NCBI GenBank assembly: GCA_002294285.1
Contig: DBFL01000083.1
Coordinates: 36,938-46,138, forward strand
From: Candidatus Neomicrothrix sp. UBA881
GTDB lineage: Bacteria; Actinomycetota; Acidimicrobiia; Acidimicrobiales; MedAcidi-G1
Length of the DNA stretch: 9,201 bases
Direction: 5' to 3'
This document shows, one piece after another, positions 6,494-9,201 of this stretch. The position numbers and the translations under genes are program-made. Under the pieces are notes generated by a model. That model had not been told where the DNA came from and made no database searches. It saw only the letters and a program-made list of their open reading frames with translations. Position 1 is the first letter of the stretch. Every line of letters starts with the position of its first letter.

Positions 6494-7527
6494 CGGTTTT
6501 TAATCTGGCTATAGAGCTTGCCTATTGGCAGCAAACCGTAATTCGTTCGGTTTTGGCTTTGGTGGCGGTGCTTCTTCCAGCGGGAACACTGGTTTATCTG
6601 TATTTGTTTAAGATGATGAGTTTTATGCAAAGTCGACTGGGTCCTATGGAAGCTGGCCCATATGGTTCTTTGCAACTTTTGGCAGAGGTGGGAAAATTTT
6701 TACAAAAAGAAGACTTATTCCCAAGAGCTGCTGACAGAGTTGTCTTCAAAGCGGCTCCATTTGTAGTTTTAGCCTCAACATTTTTGCTTGTTTTGGTGCT
6801 TCCTGCGGGTCCTGATGCATGGTTTATAAATATTGATACCGGAGTTTTTTTGGCGCTTGCAGTTTCATCAATTTCAGTAATCGGAATTCTCATGGCTGGT
6901 TGGGGGTCTGCTAGTAAATACTCGTTGATAGGCGGATTAAGGGCTGCTGGACAACTTGTGGCTTATGAGTTACCTCTTGTTTTAGCTGTGATGGGTGTCG
7001 TGATCCAAGCAGGCACTTTGAATGTCCAAGAAATTGTTCTTGCTCAAGCTAATGGAGAAATTTTTGGTTGGGGTGGTATAGGAAATCCTTTCATAATTAC
7101 GCAATTTTTAGGCTTTATTATTTTTCTAGTTGCTATCCAAGCTGAGTTAACCCAGCCACCTTTTGATATGCCAGTAGCAGAATCGGAAATTGTTACTGGT
7201 TACTTGACCGAATACACCGGAATGAGATTTCTGCTCTTCTTTATAGGAGAATTCGCTACGGCAGGAATTTTCTCTGCTTTAGCAGCAACTTTCTTTCTAG
7301 GGGGCTGGTATTTCCCAGGGCTTGATCCAACAGATAACCTTTTTAATCTTTTAGGACCAGTAGTTTTGATTGGGAAAATGTTATTAGTTTCATTTCTTAT
7401 TTTTTGGTTCCGTTTCACTTATCCAAGGTTTCGTGAAGATCAGCTACAGCAACTTGCCTGGAAGGTATTGGTGCCGCTTTCACTTTTGAACATAGTTGTT
7501 ACTGGTGTATTGAAAGTGATGTTCTAA
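6490..7527 (+). CDS. nuoH: NADH-quinone oxidoreductase subunit H (NuoH)
   Basis: NuoH (345 residues, about eight transmembrane helices) anchors the peripheral arm and builds the quinone tunnel from the membrane to cluster N2. Family blocks: [20 protein letters not shown] (49-68) with KFLQKED after it, [20 protein letters not shown] (137-156) then VAYELPL, and [20 protein letters not shown] (218-237) then [10 protein letters not shown], including Glu219, Asp226, Glu231, Glu233 and Glu241. The first loop has Met-Glu where most homologues read Gly-Pro-Asn-Arg or Gly-Pro-Asn-Val. The ATG has a strong GGGAGA (6475-6480) 9 bases upstream and overlaps the nuoD stop (ATGA), so nuoH directly succeeds nuoD with nothing missing by sequencing gap in that junction. 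The TAA overlaps the nuoI ATG by one base. Confidence 0.97.
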   Translation: MTVFNLAIELAYWQQTVIRSVLALVAVLLPAGTLVYLYLFKMMSFMQSRLGPMEAGPYGSLQLLAEVGKFLQKEDLFPRAADRVVFKAAPFVVLASTFLLVLVLPAGPDAWFINIDTGVFLALAVSSISVIGILMAGWGSASKYSLIGGLRAAGQLVAYELPLVLAVMGVVIQAGTLNVQEIVLAQANGEIFGWGGIGNPFIITQFLGFIIFLVAIQAELTQPPFDMPVAESEIVTGYLTEYTGMRFLLFFIGEFATAGIFSALAATFFLGGWYFPGLDPTDNLFNLLGPVVLIGKMLLVSFLIFWFRFTYPRFREDQLQQLAWKVLVPLSLLNIVVTGVLKVMF

Positions 7528-8036
7528 TGCGTTTATCTATAAGAGTCCCAGGTTTAATAAAAGGTTTAGGTGTCACATTTAAAACCTTGATCAGAACTTT
7601 GACAAAAGGTTCGCACACAATTCAATATCCAAGAGTTAAGGAAGCCCCTACTCTTAGAGCTCGAGGCGTGATTGCTTTACATGAAGAAAATTGCACTGCG
7701 TGTATGTTATGTGCGCGTGAGTGCCCTGATTGGTGTATTTATATTGAGGGTCATAAATACAAAGCACCACCTCGCCGACCTGGTGGTAAACCTCGTCAGA
7801 AAAATGCCCTAGATCGTTTTGATATTGATTTTGCACTTTGTATGTATTGCGGTATTTGTGTTGAAGTTTGCCCTTTTGAAGCTTTGTTTTGGTCACCAGA
7901 ATTTGAATTTTCTGAACCTAAATTGGCTGATCTTCTTCATGACAAAGGTCAGCTTTCAAAGTGGATGGAGACAGTCCCAGATTTCGAAGAATACGAAAGT
8001 GGTAGCGAAGCTAAACAACTCAAGGTGCCGCGTTAA
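7527..8036 (+). CDS. nuoI: NADH-quinone oxidoreductase subunit I (NuoI), 2x[4Fe-4S] ferredoxin-type
   Basis: NuoI (169 residues) carries clusters N6a and N6b, which relay electrons toward N2 in NuoB. Two ferredoxin motifs are visible: Cys56, Cys59, Cys62, Cys66 in [12 protein letters not shown] and Cys105, Cys108, Cys111, Cys115 in [12 protein letters not shown], with an additional Cys70 just after the first. The N-terminus ([19 protein letters not shown]) is the basic amphipathic helix that usually rests on the membrane surface. Between the motifs, residues 76-97 are strongly basic (Lys77, Lys79, Arg83, Arg84, Lys88, Arg90, Lys92, Arg97). In a complex without NuoG this subunit would be the outermost cluster carrier and could receive electrons directly from a soluble donor; that is inference. 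The start is TAATG-coupled to nuoH without a strong ribosome binding site; the stop overlaps the nuoJ ATG. Confidence 0.96.
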   Translation: MRLSIRVPGLIKGLGVTFKTLIRTLTKGSHTIQYPRVKEAPTLRARGVIALHEENCTACMLCARECPDWCIYIEGHKYKAPPRRPGGKPRQKNALDRFDIDFALCMYCGICVEVCPFEALFWSPEFEFSEPKLADLLHDKGQLSKWMETVPDFEEYESGSEAKQLKVPR

Positions 8037-8590
8037 TGATTAGTTTATTTTTTGCTCAGATCCAAGGTCTGGATCCGCTGGAAGGCAGCGAGGTGCTAGT
8101 CGCTCAAAATGTATTTTTTGCACTTATTGCTTTAGTGATGGTGTTAGCAGCATTGAAAATGGTTACGACGGAAAACATAGTTCATGCTGCTCTTTATTTA
8201 GTAATTGTTTTAGCGGGCGCGGCAGGAATGTTTATTCTCCTCGGAGCAGAATTCATAGCAGTTACTCAAATCCTCGTTTATATAGGTGCCATAATCGTTC
8301 TGTTTTTGTTCGGAATAATGTTAACGAAAGGTTCATTTGGAGCAGAGGAAGGCGAGTTCAGAGAGCGTAGTCAAATGGCTGTTTTAGTGGCAGTTCTGAT
8401 AGTAACTGTTACTTCAGGGGCATTTATAGATAGTTTTCGCAATACGGAACTAAGTCGTGAAATGCCTAGCACTACCGCTGAAATAGGTGACATGATTTTC
8501 AGCCAGTTCATTATTCCTTTTGAAGCAATTTCAGTTCTTCTGCTTGCAGCCTTGATTGGGTCAGTTGTTATAGCTAGAAGGGATCAATAA
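8036..8590 (+). CDS. nuoJ: NADH-quinone oxidoreductase subunit J (NuoJ)
   Basis: NuoJ (184 residues) is a membrane subunit beside NuoA and NuoK whose third helix changes shape during the coupling cycle. Five hydrophobic helices are visible at about residues 22-42, 48-69, 73-95, 112-132 and 158-180. The diagnostic third helix reads GAEFIAVTQILVYIGAIIVL (70-89), with the conserved Tyr82 and Gly84, followed by LFGIMLTKG. ENIVHAALYL in the second helix is also typical. It starts at an ATG sharing one base with the nuoI stop (TAATG), with AAGG (8022-8025) 10 bases upstream, and its TAA shares one base with the nuoK ATG. Length and topology are normal. Confidence 0.95.
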   Translation: MISLFFAQIQGLDPLEGSEVLVAQNVFFALIALVMVLAALKMVTTENIVHAALYLVIVLAGAAGMFILLGAEFIAVTQILVYIGAIIVLFLFGIMLTKGSFGAEEGEFRERSQMAVLVAVLIVTVTSGAFIDSFRNTELSREMPSTTAEIGDMIFSQFIIPFEAISVLLLAALIGSVVIARRDQ

Positions 8591-8889
8591 TGCTTTTAAA
8601 TCAGTTTTTGATTCTCTCTGCAGTTCTTTTTGCTATTGGAGTTTATGGTGTTTTGACAAGACGTAACGGGGTTATGGTCTTAATGTCAATCGAATTGATT
8701 CTTAATTCAGTCAACATAAATCTTGTAGCCTTTGCAGCTTTCCGTGAGGCCATTTCTGGAGAAGTCTTTGCACTTTTTGTAATTGCGGTAGCAGCAGCTG
8801 AAGTAGGTGTGGGTTTAGCTATGGTTCTATTGCTTTATCGTAATCGTCGAAATATCGACCTTGCAGGAATCGATTCGATGAAAGGCTGA
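8590..8889 (+). CDS. nuoK: NADH-quinone oxidoreductase subunit K (NuoK)
   Basis: NuoK (99 residues, three transmembrane helices) links the quinone-site subunits to the antiporter-like subunits and carries two buried glutamates essential for proton pumping. Both are present: Glu35 in VLMSIELILNSVNINLVAF and Glu71 in AVAAAEVGVGLAMVLLLYR, equivalent to E. coli Glu36 and Glu72. The length matches the family. A good GAAGGG (8577-8582) sits 7 bases before the ATG, which shares one base with the nuoJ stop. The TGA is followed after four bases by the nuoL ATG. Confidence 0.97.
   Translation: MLLNQFLILSAVLFAIGVYGVLTRRNGVMVLMSIELILNSVNINLVAFAAFREAISGEVFALFVIAVAAAEVGVGLAMVLLLYRNRRNIDLAGIDSMKG
8881..8885 (+). 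promoter_or_regulatory. Ribosome binding site for the second nuoL
   Basis: AAAGG lies 8 bases before the ATG at 8894 and 5 bases before the in-frame GTG at 8891. The spacing favours the ATG. The site lies inside the last codons of nuoK. Confidence 0.55.
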
Positions 8890-8893
8890 TGTG

Positions 8894-9201
8894 ATGTTTC
8901 AATTTTTAGCAGCTTCGACTTCATCTGTGAACTCAATTCCTCTCGGAATAACTGAATCAGGAAACTGGTTTTTGCAGAATGTTTGGTTGATTCCTCTCAT
9001 ACCTGCCTTGTCATTCGTCGGGATACTCTTTTTTGGTAAACGTTTACCGCGCGGGGGTTCAGAACTTGGAATTGCTGCACTTGTGGTTGCTTTTGTTCTA
9101 TCAATCTGTACAGGTTTTGCTTGGATGGATCATCGTGACAATTTTCATGGAGAAGAAATCAGTCAGACCCTTGTCATTGGTGAGCATGGTGAGCATGGTG
9201 A
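8894..9201 (+). CDS. nuoL: Second NADH-quinone oxidoreductase subunit L (NuoL), N-terminal part, 3' end outside window
   Basis: The first 102 codons of a second NuoL. After a polar leader (MFQFLAASTSSVNS), it shows NVWLIPLIPALSFVGILFFG and then KRLPRGGSELGIAALVVAFV, the typical first two helices of NuoL with the conserved short loop between them. It then enters a hydrophilic loop, VIGEHGEHG, encoded by a 9-base tandem repeat that continues to the window edge. The family role is proton pumping at the distal end of the membrane arm. It follows nuoK by four bases, the standard order, and nuoM and nuoN would be expected next. It covers the N-terminus while the gene at 1-564 covers the C-terminus, so the two copies cannot be compared within this window. 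Confidence 0.93.
   Translation, partial: MFQFLAASTSSVNSIPLGITESGNWFLQNVWLIPLIPALSFVGILFFGKRLPRGGSELGIAALVVAFVLSICTGFAWMDHRDNFHGEEISQTLVIGEHGEHG
9179..9201 (+). repeat. 9-base tandem repeat (GGTGAGCAT), at least 2.5 copies, at window end
   Basis: GGTGAGCAT is repeated twice and then begins a third time (GGTGA) as the window ends. It lies in frame in the second nuoL and encodes Gly-Glu-His units in the loop after the second membrane helix. A repeat in multiples of three can change copy number without breaking the frame. The full copy number cannot be seen. Confidence 0.75.

Overview
The window lies almost entirely inside respiratory complex I (NADH-quinone oxidoreductase-like, Nuo) genes. All are on the + strand and nearly gapless: adjoining genes mostly share ATGA, TAATG or TGATG junctions, the signature of a translationally coupled polycistronic operon. 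The protein sequences look most like Actinomycetota complex I, and the AT-rich bases (roughly 40% GC by eye, not counted) fit an uncultured, probably marine, Acidimicrobiia-like lineage better than a high-GC soil actinomycete. The taxonomic call is inference from remembered family sequences.

Layout. (1) Bases 1-3646 hold the 3' end of a first set: the C-terminal part of nuoL, then complete nuoM and nuoN, the three antiporter-like membrane subunits that end a normal nuo operon. (2) Bases 3647-3767 are the only real gap between recognisable genes. No convincing terminator or promoter is visible. An unrecognised 42-codon reading frame starts directly after the nuoN stop and runs just into nuoA. 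(3) Bases 3768-9201 start a second set: nuoA, nuoB, nuoC, nuoD, nuoH, nuoI, nuoJ, nuoK and the N-terminus of a second nuoL, which runs off the window. nuoE, nuoF and nuoG, the NADH-oxidising module, are absent between nuoD and nuoH, where they normally sit.

How it works together. NuoB, C, D and I form the connecting arm that carries electrons through [4Fe-4S] clusters to a quinone pocket between NuoB, NuoD and NuoH. NuoA, H, J, K, L, M and N form the proton-pumping membrane arm. The second set therefore encodes an 11-subunit-type complex I core whose electron donor is not encoded here (a ferredoxin-like donor, or NuoEFG encoded elsewhere, are both possible). Having nuoL both at the end of one set and inside the next means the genome carries at least two nuoL genes in tandem clusters.

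The most notable observation is in NuoD. The His-Tyr-Asp trio that binds and protonates the quinone headgroup in characterised complex I (bovine 49-kDa His59, Tyr108, Asp160; Thermus Nqo4 His38, Tyr87, Asp139) aligns with exact spacing to His43, Trp92 and Gln144, so two of the three residues are replaced. Together with the missing NADH module, this suggests a complex I variant with altered quinone-site chemistry. The proton-pathway lysines and glutamates of NuoM, NuoN and NuoK are intact, so the membrane arms look functional.
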